DNA of 64,000 nt from an uncultured Pseudomonas sp. Lineage in GTDB: Bacteria > Pseudomonadota > Gammaproteobacteria > Pseudomonadales > Pseudomonadaceae. Both the position numbers and the translations under genes were made by a program. Below are positions 8,994-17,672 of the stretch, piece by piece (the stretch's first letter is position 1; every line of letters begins with the position of its first letter). Where the stretch lies: the NCBI RefSeq assembly GCF_913777995.1, contig NZ_CAJYVE010000038.1, forward strand, positions 1 through 64,000. Reading direction: 5' to 3'. A model generated the notes under the pieces. The model was not told the DNA's origin. It did not search any database and saw only the letters and a list, made by a program, of their open reading frames with translations.

Positions 8994-9878
8994 TCAAAGC
9001 GCATTGCGCCGTCGTTGAGCCAACAGGTGGCGGGCGCCTTCGAGGATCAGCACCAGCACCGCCAGCCAGATCGGGATATAGGTCAGCCATTCATCCGGAC
9101 CGATGCTCTCGCCCAGCAGCAGCGCCACCCCAACCAGCAGCACGGGCTCCACATAGCTGAGCAGCCCGAACAGGCTGAACGGCAGGAGCCGGCTGGCCAG
9201 CAGGTAACTGACCAGCGCCGAGGCGCTGATCACCCCGAGCAGAGGAATCAGCAGGTACAGGCGCGGGGTTTCCTGGGCAGCGGCGGGGTTGCCACTGAGG
9301 ATGAACCACACGCCTACCGGCAGCATGAACAGCATGTCGAACCACAGGCCGCCGAGGTTATCGGTCTTGAGCTTACGGCGCAGCACGAAATACACCGGGT
9401 AACCGGCCGCGACCACCAGCGTTTCCCAGGAAAAGCTGCCCAGGCGCCAGACCTCGTGGGCGACACCGAAACTGGCGAAGGCGGCGGCGATCTTCTGCAG
9501 GTGCGAGAGATGTTCGCCATACACCACGCGGCCGGTGAGGATCATGGTCAAGGGCAGCAGGAAATAGCCCAGCGAGACTTCCAGGCTGCGACCGTGCAAC
9601 GGCGCCCACATGAACAGCAGCAGTTGGATGCCCATCAGCAGCGACGACAGCATGATGCCCATCACCAGGGCCGGCTGTTGCAGCAGGCGTGCGGCCATGG
9701 CCCGTACCAGCGGCCAGTCGCCGCTGGCCATCATGAACAGGGTCACGCAAGGCACGGTCAGCAGCATGCGCCAGCCGAAGATTTCCTCGCCGCTGAGCGG
9801 GGTCATCAGGGAGGTGTAGTAGTACATGACCCCGAACAAGCAGGAAGCCAGTACCGAGAGCGCGATGCCTTTCTGCAC
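8994..9878 (-). CDS. rarD: RarD, EamA-family (DMT superfamily) permease
   Basis: A 294-residue protein with ten predicted membrane helices and the two EamA repeats of the drug/metabolite transporter superfamily. The start MQKGIALSVLASCLFGVMYY and the block YFLLPLTMILTGRVVYGEHL are characteristic of RarD. RarD was named from a chloramphenicol phenotype but its physiological substrate is not settled (family knowledge). It is a single minus-strand gene between REP sequence and a divergent DUF4214 gene. Length is normal for the family. Confidence 0.9.
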   Translation of the reverse strand: MQKGIALSVLASCLFGVMYYYTSLMTPLSGEEIFGWRMLLTVPCVTLFMMASGDWPLVRAMAARLLQQPALVMGIMLSSLLMGIQLLLFMWAPLHGRSLEVSLGYFLLPLTMILTGRVVYGEHLSHLQKIAAAFASFGVAHEVWRLGSFSWETLVVAAGYPVYFVLRRKLKTDNLGGLWFDMLFMLPVGVWFILSGNPAAAQETPRLYLLIPLLGVISASALVSYLLASRLLPFSLFGLLSYVEPVLLVGVALLLGESIGPDEWLTYIPIWLAVLVLILEGARHLLAQRRRNAL

Positions 9879-10162
9879 GGAAGACTCTTGATATGGGTGA
9901 AGTAGAAGAAGGTCCCTGCACCGGAATGGGGCGGGGCGGCTATTCTAGGGGCTGTGCATGATTCAGAACAGCCGTGTCATCGAAATTGCAACAGATCATC
10001 AGCCCACGCCTGTCCAGAAGCGTCCTGCGAATACTTCTCCCCGCATTTTAGAAGGGGTTTTACCGACGAGTTTGTTACCAATCTTTAAGCTTGGTTTAAG
10101 CCATGGACCGTACCTTCCTCGCCATCACATTGATGTTCAATCTGGGAAGAGGGATGGCAGGC

Positions 10163-10813
10163 ATGGCAGAAGTCGATCTGAAGCGTTTCGATATCGTCAA
10201 TGGGCAGGTCCAGGGTGTGTACGAATGGGACGACGGCGTCTGGGAGGTCGATGCCATCGAGGCGGACGAGCGCTATACGGTGTCGGGCTCCGACGTCGTG
10301 CATGAAGAGCGTGACGATGGCTGGGTGGAAACTACCCTGTATCGCGACACAGACGGCTCCGGCACCTACAGGGAAATCTCGGTATCGCACAGCCGTGAGG
10401 GCGCAGGCGTTTCAGGCACGAGTGATGCCGCATTGGCCCGGCTGTACATGGCGGTCTTCGATCGCAGCCCCGACCTTGGCGGTTTCCGCTACTGGGAGCA
10501 GCAGGCCGACCGCGGCATGGGCGTGAGCGATATCGCTGCCAGTTTCATCAACGGCAACGAGTTCCAGCAGTCCTACGGGGCGCTGGACGACTCGGCGTTC
10601 GTCGATCGTCTGTACCTGAACGTGCTTGACCGCCCGGCGGACAGCGGTGGCAAGGACTGGTGGATGAGCATGCTGCAGGGCCAGAGCATGAACCGCCAGG
10701 AAGTGGTGGTGGCGTTCTCCGAATCGGCCGAATTCGTTGCGCTGAGCGACCCTGCCGTGACGCAGTTCCTGCAACTGGTCGGGCAGCCTGTGAACAGCGA
10801 CGCACCGTTCTGA
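10163..10813 (+). CDS. Stand-alone DUF4214 protein with Asp-rich N-terminal region
   Basis: A 216-residue acidic protein with no signal peptide. The C-terminal half holds two DUF4214-type repeats (about 91-139, LARLYMAVFDRSPDLGGFRY; about 144-195, FVDRLYLNVLDRPADSGGKD). The N-terminal half is rich in D/E and W and includes DTDGSGT near residue 62, which looks like a calcium-binding loop. DUF4214 usually occurs inside large secreted adhesins, S-layer or haemolysin-type proteins; a free-standing copy without the RTX part is less usual. ATG at 10163 is favoured over 10154 because GAAGAGGG lies nine bases upstream. Function unknown. Confidence 0.8.
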   Translation: MAEVDLKRFDIVNGQVQGVYEWDDGVWEVDAIEADERYTVSGSDVVHEERDDGWVETTLYRDTDGSGTYREISVSHSREGAGVSGTSDAALARLYMAVFDRSPDLGGFRYWEQQADRGMGVSDIAASFINGNEFQQSYGALDDSAFVDRLYLNVLDRPADSGGKDWWMSMLQGQSMNRQEVVVAFSESAEFVALSDPAVTQFLQLVGQPVNSDAPF

Positions 10814-10945
10814 CCGCTCCTGCCTGCGTATCGGATCGGGCGGGCCGTTTAAAAGGCGCGGCATTCGTGCCTGGCCGGGACTTTCCGGGCCGGAGCCTGT
10901 CTCAGAGTTGCACCGTCCGACTACCGTCATGCACAAGGAGCCGCC

Positions 10946-12103
10946 ATGACCGCGCTTGAAACCCCAGCTGTTCACACCGGCAGCACGCCGCGCCAGGAAC
11001 AGATGGCTACCCGCCTGGCATTTTTCATCGCCGGTTTCTGTATGGCTGCCTGGGCACCTTTGGTGCCTTATGCCAAGGCTCGGGTAGGGCTGGAGGACGG
11101 CATGCTGGGCCTGCTGCTGCTGTGCCTGGGCATCGGCTCGATCACTGCCATGCCGCTCGCCGGTGCCTTGGCCGCTCGCTGGGGCTGCCGGCGCCTGCTG
11201 GTGGGCGGCAGTGTCCTGATCTGCCTGTGCCTGCCGTTGCTGGCGACCCTGGAAAGTCTGCCGCTGCTGGTGGCGACGCTGTTCGTGTTCGGCGTGGGCA
11301 TGGGCGCGGTGGATTGCACTGCCAATGTCCAGGCGGTGATCGTCGAGCGGGCCAGCGGCAAGACCATGATGTCGGGCTTCCATGGCCTGTTCAGCCTGGG
11401 CGGTATCGTCGGTGCCGCTGGCGTCAGTGCCTTGCTGGCCCTGGGGGCTTCGCCGCTGCTGGCGATTCTGGTAGTGGTGGCGGTCACCCTGGCGACCATG
11501 CTCAAGGCCATGCCGCATTTGCTGCCTTATGGCAGCGCCGCCGAGGGGCCGGCGTTCGCCATTCCCCATGGTGTGGTGCTGTTCATCGGCCTGTTGTGCT
11601 TTACGGTGTTTCTCGCCGAAGGCGCGATGCTGGACTGGAGCGCGGTGTTTCTCACCTCCGTGCGGGGCATGGAGACCGCCTACGCCGGGCTGGGCTATGC
11701 GGTGTTCGCGGTGACCATGACCTTCGGCCGGCTGTTCGGCGACGCCATCGTGCGCCGCGTCGGCCCCCACCGCATCATCATCCTTGGCGGCCTGCTGGCG
11801 GCCAGCGGCCTCTGCGTGGCCACACTGGTGCCGGCCTGGGAAGCTGCGTTGCTGGGCTATGCCCTGGTGGGCGCGGGGTGCTCGAACATCGTGCCGGTGT
11901 GCTACAGCGCGGTGGGTCGGCAGCAGAGCATGCCGGAAAGCGTGGCGATCCCGGCGGTCACCACCCTGGGCTACGCCGGCATCCTGATGGGGCCGGCGGC
12001 CATTGGTTTCGTCGCGCACATCAGCAGCCTGGGCGTGGCGTTTCTGGTGGTGGCGGCGATGCTGCTGGGGGTGGCGGCCAGCGGCAGCCGGCTCAACCCG
12101 TAG
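10946..12103 (+). CDS. MFS transporter (FucP/YbjJ-like)
   Basis: A 385-residue protein with 12 predicted helices and a short hydrophilic N-terminus. Conserved major-facilitator features include GALAARWGCRRLLVGG after helix 2 and FGRLFGDAIVRRVGPHR after helix 8. The overall pattern resembles YbjJ and fucose-permease-like MFS proteins; substrate unknown. It has an AAGGAG ribosome site. It is convergent with the PhzF-like gene, and a small GCGGCTGAAGCCGC hairpin in the 18-base gap may end both transcripts. Confidence 0.85.
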   Translation: MTALETPAVHTGSTPRQEQMATRLAFFIAGFCMAAWAPLVPYAKARVGLEDGMLGLLLLCLGIGSITAMPLAGALAARWGCRRLLVGGSVLICLCLPLLATLESLPLLVATLFVFGVGMGAVDCTANVQAVIVERASGKTMMSGFHGLFSLGGIVGAAGVSALLALGASPLLAILVVVAVTLATMLKAMPHLLPYGSAAEGPAFAIPHGVVLFIGLLCFTVFLAEGAMLDWSAVFLTSVRGMETAYAGLGYAVFAVTMTFGRLFGDAIVRRVGPHRIIILGGLLAASGLCVATLVPAWEAALLGYALVGAGCSNIVPVCYSAVGRQQSMPESVAIPAVTTLGYAGILMGPAAIGFVAHISSLGVAFLVVAAMLLGVAASGSRLNP

Positions 12104-12121
12104 GCGCGGCTGAAGCCGCTG

Positions 12122-12955
12122 CTACAGATAGCGCGCCATCCCCGACACACGGATCGAGCTGCCTGGCTGGGCACTGATTTCCGCACGCAGCCGCGACGGG
12201 CTGCCCATGTCTTCGCCCTGCAGAATGTCGATCACCCCACCGTGCGGCCAGCCGATGTCACGCAGGTAGCCGGCCAGTGCGGCAGTCGCCGCGCCGGTCG
12301 CCGGGTCTTCGTAGACACCGCCGAAGGCGAAGGGGTTGCGGGTGTGGAAGAACTGCTCGGTCTCGGCATACACCAGCACGATGGTCGCCCAGCCCTCGCG
12401 GACCATCAGCTCGCGACCGGCGGCCTGGTCGTAGTGCATGGCCTTGAGCGCCGCACGGCTGTTCAACGCCAGCACCAGATGCCCGGCGCCGCCGTTGATC
12501 GCGGCAGGCGGGATACGCGGGTCGAGTTGCTCATGGCCATAGCCGAACAGCTGCAAGGCTTCCTGCAGCAGCGCGTCGCTGACCGGCTGGCTGTGCGTCG
12601 GCGGCGATTGCAGGGCGGCCGAGACCAGCTTGCCCTGGGCGTGGCCTTCGACGGTGATGCGCGCCTGGTTGAGTTGCAGGTCGAAGATGCCGTCGCCTTC
12701 ACGGGCCGCCAGCGCTGCGCCCAAGGCGATGGTGGCGTGGCCACAGAACGGCACTTCGGCCAAGGGTGAGAAATAGCGCACGCGAAAGCTGCCATCGGCC
12801 TGTTGCGCGGCGAACGCGGTTTCGGAAAAGCCCACCTCGGCGGCGATGCGTTGCATGCTGGCGTCGTCCGGCAAGGTTGCGCCGATCCACACCCCCGCCG
12901 GGTTGCCGCCCTGGTCGCCGTCGCTGAAGGCGGCCAGCTTGAGTATCTCGGTCAT
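12122..12955 (-). CDS. PhzF-family isomerase-like protein
   Basis: A 277-residue protein of the PhzF/diaminopimelate-epimerase fold. GGNPAGVW near the N-terminus, VGFSETAF (the catalytic-glutamate region) and FCGHATIALGAAL are family hallmarks. The block FGGVYEDPATGAATAALAGY matches the C-terminal motif. PhzF itself isomerises dihydrohydroxyanthranilate in phenazine synthesis, but no phenazine genes are here, so this is one of the many orphan members of unknown substrate. Of the GTG-ATG-ATG run at the start, ATG at 12955 has the best spacing (eight bases) to GGGAG. Confidence 0.9.
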   Translation of the reverse strand: MTEILKLAAFSDGDQGGNPAGVWIGATLPDDASMQRIAAEVGFSETAFAAQQADGSFRVRYFSPLAEVPFCGHATIALGAALAAREGDGIFDLQLNQARITVEGHAQGKLVSAALQSPPTHSQPVSDALLQEALQLFGYGHEQLDPRIPPAAINGGAGHLVLALNSRAALKAMHYDQAAGRELMVREGWATIVLVYAETEQFFHTRNPFAFGGVYEDPATGAATAALAGYLRDIGWPHGGVIDILQGEDMGSPSRLRAEISAQPGSSIRVSGMARYL

Positions 12956-13039
12956 CATCACTGCTCCCTGTTGTCAGGCGCCCAGTGTGCCTCAAGGCGA
13001 GGCGCCCGAAACCATACAGAAGGGCGGTTTTGCGACCAT

Positions 13040-13519
13040 TCAGTGTCGGCAGTGCGCCACCGGCTGGCGGGTCAGCAGGCGTTCGCGCAGCAGGTCGTAG
13101 GTCCAGTTGAACGCCAGGGTGTAGGGCAGGAAGAACAGCAGCACGCCGATATCCAGCCAGAAGGCCTGGACCAGGCTGATCGACAGCCACCAGGCGGCCA
13201 GCGGGACGACGATCACCACCAGCCCGCCCTCGAAGGCGATCGCATGCAGGGCGCGGGTGGTGAAGGTCAGGGCGAACCGGCGGCGCGCCCGCAGGCGGTC
13301 GAACGCGGCGTTGAACAGCATGTTCCACAGCATGGCAGCGGTGGAGATCATCACCGTCAGCGCACCCATGCTGCCCAGCGAGCGGTCCATCACCCAGGCC
13401 AGCACTGGCGCGCAGATCAGCACGCCGATGGCTTCGAACAGCAAGGCATGCAGAATCCGCTCGCGCAGGGTCTTGGCGGGCACGGCCGGAGTGGAGGAGT
13501 GGGGCTGTGCAGCGTTCAT
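13040..13519 (-). CDS. PACE-family multidrug efflux transporter
   Basis: A 159-residue membrane protein with four helices and two bacterial-transmembrane-pair domains. RILHALLFEAIGVLICAPVL contains glutamate 29 in helix 1, equivalent to the functional Glu15 of AceI (family knowledge). PACE pumps export chlorhexidine, acriflavine and short diamines. It is divergent from a LysR regulator with a palindromic LysR box between them, the usual arrangement for this family, so the regulator very probably controls it. Confidence 0.9.
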   Translation of the reverse strand: MNAAQPHSSTPAVPAKTLRERILHALLFEAIGVLICAPVLAWVMDRSLGSMGALTVMISTAAMLWNMLFNAAFDRLRARRRFALTFTTRALHAIAFEGGLVVIVVPLAAWWLSISLVQAFWLDIGVLLFFLPYTLAFNWTYDLLRERLLTRQPVAHCRH

Positions 13520-13588
13520 GGCAGAGGCTCCGAAGTCGGAAAAGCCTGCATTCTCATCGGTCATCCGAGTAAAGTGAAAATACTTACC

Positions 13589-13603
13589 ATCGGTAAAACC
13601 GAT
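13589..13603. promoter_or_regulatory. LysR box in the PACE/LysR divergent promoter
   Basis: ATCGGTAAAACCGAT is a perfect inverted repeat (ATCGGT-AAA-ACCGAT) containing the T-N11-A signature of LysR-type operators. It ends 13 bases before the LysR gene start and lies 70 bases upstream of the PACE start. Binding by the adjacent regulator is inferred. Confidence 0.75.
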
Positions 13604-13615
13604 AAGAGGCCTGTG

Positions 13616-14494
13616 ATGAACTACTCCCCCGAAGCCCTGCAAGCCTTCGTGCAGATCGCTGCCCTGGGCTCGTTCAGCGCCGCCGCCCGGCGCCTGGGCA
13701 AGAGCCAGTCGACGCTCAGCGAAGCCATCGCGCGTCTGGAAATCGACCTGGACCTGAAGCTTTTCGACCGTTCCGGTCGCCAACCGGTGCTCACCGACGC
13801 CGGTCGGGCGATGCTCGAACGGGTCGAGGACGTGCTGTGTGCCCAGGACCTGCTGCGCCGCACCGCAGGCCGCCTGGCCGCTGGGGTCGAGCCGCGCCTG
13901 ACCCTGGTGTTGTCCGACGCCAACCAGTTCGTCGAATTCGAGACGCGTATGACCGAGCTGGACCAGCGTTTTCCGGACCTGGAGTTCGAATGCATGTTCG
14001 CCGAGCATGGCGACGCCATCAGCCTGATCCAGAGTGGTCGCGCCACCCTCGGGCTGCTCTCGGCCCAGGCCAGCTATCCGCCTGAGATCGGCCACGCGAC
14101 CATCGCCGAGCGTGCCAATTTCGGCCTGTTCGTCGCCCATGCCCACCCCCTGGCGGCGCTGGAGACGGTGAGCTACCAGCAGTTGGCTGAACACCGCGCG
14201 CTGCGTCTCAACACCCTGGTCGAACACAGCGTGCCGGCCAACGACCTGCCGATCAGAGGGCGGCGCAGCTGGTCGGCGCCCAATTACCTGCTGCTGATGG
14301 ACATGGCGGCGTTCGGCTTCGGCTGGGCGGCGTTGCCGCGCTGGCTGGTGTCCGGTTATGCCAGCGGGCGGCTCAAGGAACTGCAGGTGCCCGGCTGGCC
14401 GCGCAGTGGCCCGGTGGATGTGATCTGGTCCCGGCAGCGCGGGCTGGGGCCTGCAGGTGCCTGGCTGCTCGACACCCTGATGCCTGCGCAGTGA
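13616..14494 (+). CDS. LysR-family regulator, divergent from the PACE pump gene
   Basis: A 292-residue protein with the LysR winged helix-turn-helix at residues 1-60 (LQAFVQIAALGSFSAAARRL, then STLSEAIARLE) and a substrate-binding domain after it. By position it should be the activator of the divergent PACE transporter gene, responding to the exported polyamine or biocide; this is inference from the arrangement known for AceR/AceI. ATG at 13616 gives the standard N-terminus. The gene ends the locus; the next gene begins a separate operon. Confidence 0.9.
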   Translation: MNYSPEALQAFVQIAALGSFSAAARRLGKSQSTLSEAIARLEIDLDLKLFDRSGRQPVLTDAGRAMLERVEDVLCAQDLLRRTAGRLAAGVEPRLTLVLSDANQFVEFETRMTELDQRFPDLEFECMFAEHGDAISLIQSGRATLGLLSAQASYPPEIGHATIAERANFGLFVAHAHPLAALETVSYQQLAEHRALRLNTLVEHSVPANDLPIRGRRSWSAPNYLLLMDMAAFGFGWAALPRWLVSGYASGRLKELQVPGWPRSGPVDVIWSRQRGLGPAGAWLLDTLMPAQ

Positions 14495-14554
14495 GCGCCG
14501 TCATCGCTATGTAATATCACTTTAATATCGCTGGTGTAGGGTCATGTATTTACG

Positions 14555-15820
14555 ATGCGCAGTGGCCCGCCCATGCAAGCCGAACATTTCCAATTCATGC
14601 GTCCCCGATTGCCTCGCGACCACAAGAGTGCCGGTGACCTGTGCAACTACGTCCCTGCAGTCGATGCCGAGGCCACCAATTCGCTGGTCATGGAAATCTT
14701 CACGGCGCAGCGCGATCTGGTATGCCTGGCGGTGGTGGACGAAGAACGTCCCATCGGCCTGATCAACCGCAACATCTTCCTGTCGCAGATGAGCAAGCTC
14801 TATCACCGTGAGCTGTACGACAAGAAAAGCTGCATCGCCTTCATGGACAAGGACCCGCTGATCGTCGACGCCGGCATGAGCATCGAAGAGCTGACCTTCA
14901 AGACCGTCGAGTTCGGTGAAAAGGCCCTGGCCGATGGCTTCGTGGTGACCCGCCAGGGGCGCTTCGCGGGGCTGGGCAACGGCCTGCAGCTGATCGCCGT
15001 GGTGGCCGCCATGCAGGCGGAAAAAAACCGCCAGATGATGCAGAGCATCGAATACGCCAGCGTCATCCAGAAGGCCATGTTGCGCGCCTCCCGCGATACC
15101 CTGGCGTCGACCCTGAGTGACGCGGCGCTGGTCTGGGAGCCGCGCGATGTAGTGGGGGGCGACTTCTACCATTTCTGCACCTACCCCGATGGCTGGTTCG
15201 GTGCCATCGCCGACTGCACCGGCCATGGCGTGCCCGGCGCCTTCATGACCCTGATCGCGTCCAGCGCCCTGGGCCAGGCCCTGGAGCAGCATGGCCCGCG
15301 CAACCCGGCGACGTTGCTGTCGGCGGTGAACCGCAGTGTCAAGGGCATGCTCGGCCAGGACCGCGATGGCGACGGCATGCCGGAGTCCGACGACGGCCTG
15401 GATGCGGCGTTCTTCTGGTTCGACACCCAGACCTGGACGCTGCGCTTCGCCGGCGCGCGCCTGTCGTTGCAGGTGCTCTACCCGGAGGCCGCGCAGTTCG
15501 AAGTCATCGCCGGCCAGCGCATGGGCGTGGGCTACGTCGACAGTGGCATGGATTATCAGTGGGAGCTGCACAGCGTGCCCCTGGAACCGGGCAGCGTGAT
15601 CTTCATCGCCACTGACGGCCTGACCGACCAGATCGGCGGCGCCAAGCACATCGCCTTCGGCAAGCGCCGGGTCTTCGAGAGCCTGCTGGCCAACTGCGAC
15701 CGGCCCGCCGCCGAGATCGGCCAGGGCCTGCTGCACAGCCTCTCGCAATGGCAGGGCGAACAGAACCGCCGCGACGACCTGACTTTCTTTTGCGCCCGCC
15801 TCAGGAGCCATGATGACTAA
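14555..15820 (+). CDS. CBS-domain PP2C (SpoIIE-type) phosphatase, SiaA-like
   Basis: A 421-residue cytoplasmic protein. Residues about 25-155 hold a CBS-like region (DLVCLAVVDEERPIGLINRN; later LADGFVVTRQGRFAGLGNGL). Residues about 200-415 are a PP2C/SpoIIE phosphatase with metal-binding VVGGDFYHF, ADCTGHGVPGAFMT and IATDGLTDQ. In P. aeruginosa SiaA dephosphorylates SiaC and is a membrane HAMP protein; here the sensor half is a soluble CBS module. It is first of four tightly packed genes (overlap of 11 bases with the next). ATG at 14573 is an alternative start; neither ATG has a clear ribosome site. Confidence 0.87.
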   Translation: MRSGPPMQAEHFQFMRPRLPRDHKSAGDLCNYVPAVDAEATNSLVMEIFTAQRDLVCLAVVDEERPIGLINRNIFLSQMSKLYHRELYDKKSCIAFMDKDPLIVDAGMSIEELTFKTVEFGEKALADGFVVTRQGRFAGLGNGLQLIAVVAAMQAEKNRQMMQSIEYASVIQKAMLRASRDTLASTLSDAALVWEPRDVVGGDFYHFCTYPDGWFGAIADCTGHGVPGAFMTLIASSALGQALEQHGPRNPATLLSAVNRSVKGMLGQDRDGDGMPESDDGLDAAFFWFDTQTWTLRFAGARLSLQVLYPEAAQFEVIAGQRMGVGYVDSGMDYQWELHSVPLEPGSVIFIATDGLTDQIGGAKHIAFGKRRVFESLLANCDRPAAEIGQGLLHSLSQWQGEQNRRDDLTFFCARLRSHDD

Positions 15821-16388
15821 TCTGCTATGCGCCACTCAGGACCACGACATGAGCTTTTTCGACCTTGCCCAGCAGCGCAACGTGATCTTCTACCACATGG
15901 GCTACTTCTCCCACAGCGTGGTCTCGGCCATGGCCGAAGTGGTCAAGCTGCAACTGGAAGTCTCCGGGGTCAGCGGGCCGACCCGCCGCAAGCTGTTCTC
16001 TTCGTTCATCGAACTGTCGCAGAACATCGTGCATTACTCGGCCGACACCCTCGGCGCCGCCACCGAGAGCGAGACGCCGCTGCGTCAGGGCTCGGTGTGC
16101 ATCAGTGCGGCAAACGACCGCTACACCATGCTGTGCGCCAACCCGGTGGCCAGCACCGAAGTCGAGCGCTTGCGCTCCAACCTCGAACCGCTACGCGGCA
16201 TGTCGGTCGAGGAAATCAAGCAGGCCTACAAGGTATCCCTGCGCGCTGAAACACCCGAAGGCAGCAAAGGCGCCGGGCTGGGCTTCCTGACCATGGCCCG
16301 CGATGCCAGCGAGCCGCTGGAGTACAGCTTCCAGCCGCGTCCGGAAGATCCGCAAACCACCCTGTTCTGCCTCAAAGCCACCATCTGA
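15810..16388 (+). CDS. siaB: SiaB-like protein kinase (DUF6272)
   Basis: A 192-residue protein of the SiaB family, kinases with a GHKL-like fold. FSSFIELSQNIVHYS near residue 70 resembles the N-box, and GSKGAGLGFLTMARDA near residue 152 resembles a G-box. In P. aeruginosa SiaB phosphorylates SiaC on a threonine, opposing the SiaA phosphatase (family knowledge). The start overlaps the upstream phosphatase by 11 bases; an internal ATG at 15849 (MSFFDLAQQRN) is also plausible. Position between phosphatase and SiaC supports the assignment. Confidence 0.87.
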   Translation: MMTNLLCATQDHDMSFFDLAQQRNVIFYHMGYFSHSVVSAMAEVVKLQLEVSGVSGPTRRKLFSSFIELSQNIVHYSADTLGAATESETPLRQGSVCISAANDRYTMLCANPVASTEVERLRSNLEPLRGMSVEEIKQAYKVSLRAETPEGSKGAGLGFLTMARDASEPLEYSFQPRPEDPQTTLFCLKATI

Positions 16389-16406
16389 ACGGAGTCCTTC
16401 AACGCC

Positions 16407-16796
16407 ATGGACAATTATTTCGTCGCTGCCACGGCCACCTCGCCGGAAGTCGATTTTCGCTATGACCAGCAGCTGCTGACCATCAAGGGCGAGTCTTACC
16501 CAGAGAACGCCGCCGCCTTCTATGCGCCCATCGTCCAGCAACTGCGCGAATTCCTCGACGAATGCCACGCTACGGTGATCACCGCCAATATCGCCCTGGC
16601 CTACTTCAACAGCTCCAGCACCAAGATGCTGTTCAACATCTTCGATACCCTCGACCATGCGGCGATCGCCGGCAACAAGGTGGTGGTCAACTGGTATCAC
16701 GACGAGGAGGACGAGACCATCTTCGAGTTCGGAGAGGAGCTGAAGGCCGACTTCACGTCGTTGACCTTCAACGACCACCCCGTTTCCATTTCTTGA
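16407..16796 (+). CDS. siaC: SiaC-like phospho-switch partner (DUF1987)
   Basis: A 129-residue protein of the SiaC family. The segment LAYFNSSSTKMLFNIFD contains threonine 72, which aligns with the threonine that SiaB phosphorylates in P. aeruginosa SiaC. Unphosphorylated SiaC binds and activates the diguanylate cyclase SiaD (family knowledge). The gene lies 18 bases after siaB and 11 bases before the cyclase gene, with CGGAG as ribosome site. Length is normal. The phosphosite is read from sequence; its use here is inferred. Confidence 0.92.
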   Translation: MDNYFVAATATSPEVDFRYDQQLLTIKGESYPENAAAFYAPIVQQLREFLDECHATVITANIALAYFNSSSTKMLFNIFDTLDHAAIAGNKVVVNWYHDEEDETIFEFGEELKADFTSLTFNDHPVSIS

Positions 16797-16807
16797 GGAA
16801 AGAGGCC

Positions 16808-17557
16808 ATGCCGACCTCAGGTTCTGTGCTCCAGGTGCGAGCCGATCAGGCCGTTGACCTGTTCAGCAGCGAAACCGACGCCCTGGCCCGGGCGCGCGCG
16901 GTGCTGGCGCAGGCCGATGGCGAGGCGGGCCTGTATCGGCAGTCGCTGAGCGAGCTGACCGGGCACTTCGAGCGTCTGATTCGTGAAACCCGCCGGCTGA
17001 TCACCCGCAGTGACCGTGCCGAACGGGACATGAACGCCCTCAACCTGCAGCTGCAGACCCTGGCCGAACAGTTGGAATTCCGTGCCACTCACGACGCCCT
17101 GACCGGGGTTCTCAACCGGGGAGCGGTGATCGAACGCGCCAAGCGCCTGCTGGAAAGCAGCGGCGCGGTGCTGATCGTGCTGGATATCGACCTGTTCAAG
17201 CAGATCAACGACGACTTCGGCCACCCGGCGGGCGACGCGGTGATCTGCGGCATCGTCGAATGCCTGACGCCGATCGTGGCCAAGGCCGGCGTGATCGGTC
17301 GGGTCGGCGGTGAAGAGTTCACCGTGGTCCTGCCCGGTGACAGCCTGCAGCAAGGGCTGGAACTGGCCGAATGCATGCGCCAGGCCATCGCTGCGCATGG
17401 GTTTGCGGCCCCGGTCAACCGGCAGATCACTGCCAGTTTCGGGGTCAGCGCCTGCCCGGCGGGCAGCCGTTTCGATGCCGCCTACAGCAGCGCCGATAGC
17501 GCGCTGTACCGCGCCAAGCGGGGCGGGCGCAATCGTGTGGAGTCGGCTGCTGACTGA
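16808..17557 (+). CDS. siaD: SiaD-like diguanylate cyclase (GGEEF)
   Basis: A 249-residue soluble protein: an N-terminal helical region (about 1-90, coiled-coil-like) and a GGDEF domain with RVGGEEFTVV and LDIDLFKQINDDFGH. It should make cyclic-di-GMP when bound by SiaC. The position of the inhibitory RxxD site, just before GGEEF, reads AKAG, so product inhibition by the canonical I-site is not expected. The ATG at 16808 follows GAGGAAAGAGG. It is the last gene of the Sia-type operon; 115 bases separate it from a second cyclase gene. Confidence 0.9.
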   Translation: MPTSGSVLQVRADQAVDLFSSETDALARARAVLAQADGEAGLYRQSLSELTGHFERLIRETRRLITRSDRAERDMNALNLQLQTLAEQLEFRATHDALTGVLNRGAVIERAKRLLESSGAVLIVLDIDLFKQINDDFGHPAGDAVICGIVECLTPIVAKAGVIGRVGGEEFTVVLPGDSLQQGLELAECMRQAIAAHGFAAPVNRQITASFGVSACPAGSRFDAAYSSADSALYRAKRGGRNRVESAAD

Positions 17558-17672
17558 AGCATGTACCGTCAATCGCCCGGCAGGTGCGTGCGGCGGGTCG
17601 CGCCGAGCCAAATGTCTGGCACTCTGCCATAATGCTCGGCACCCGCGATCCTGCCCGAGACACCCGCCTTTC

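Noticed and set aside
12122..12955. Phenazine biosynthesis locus suggested by PhzF
   Set aside because: Only a PhzF-fold protein is present; no other phz gene is in the window, and orphan members are common.
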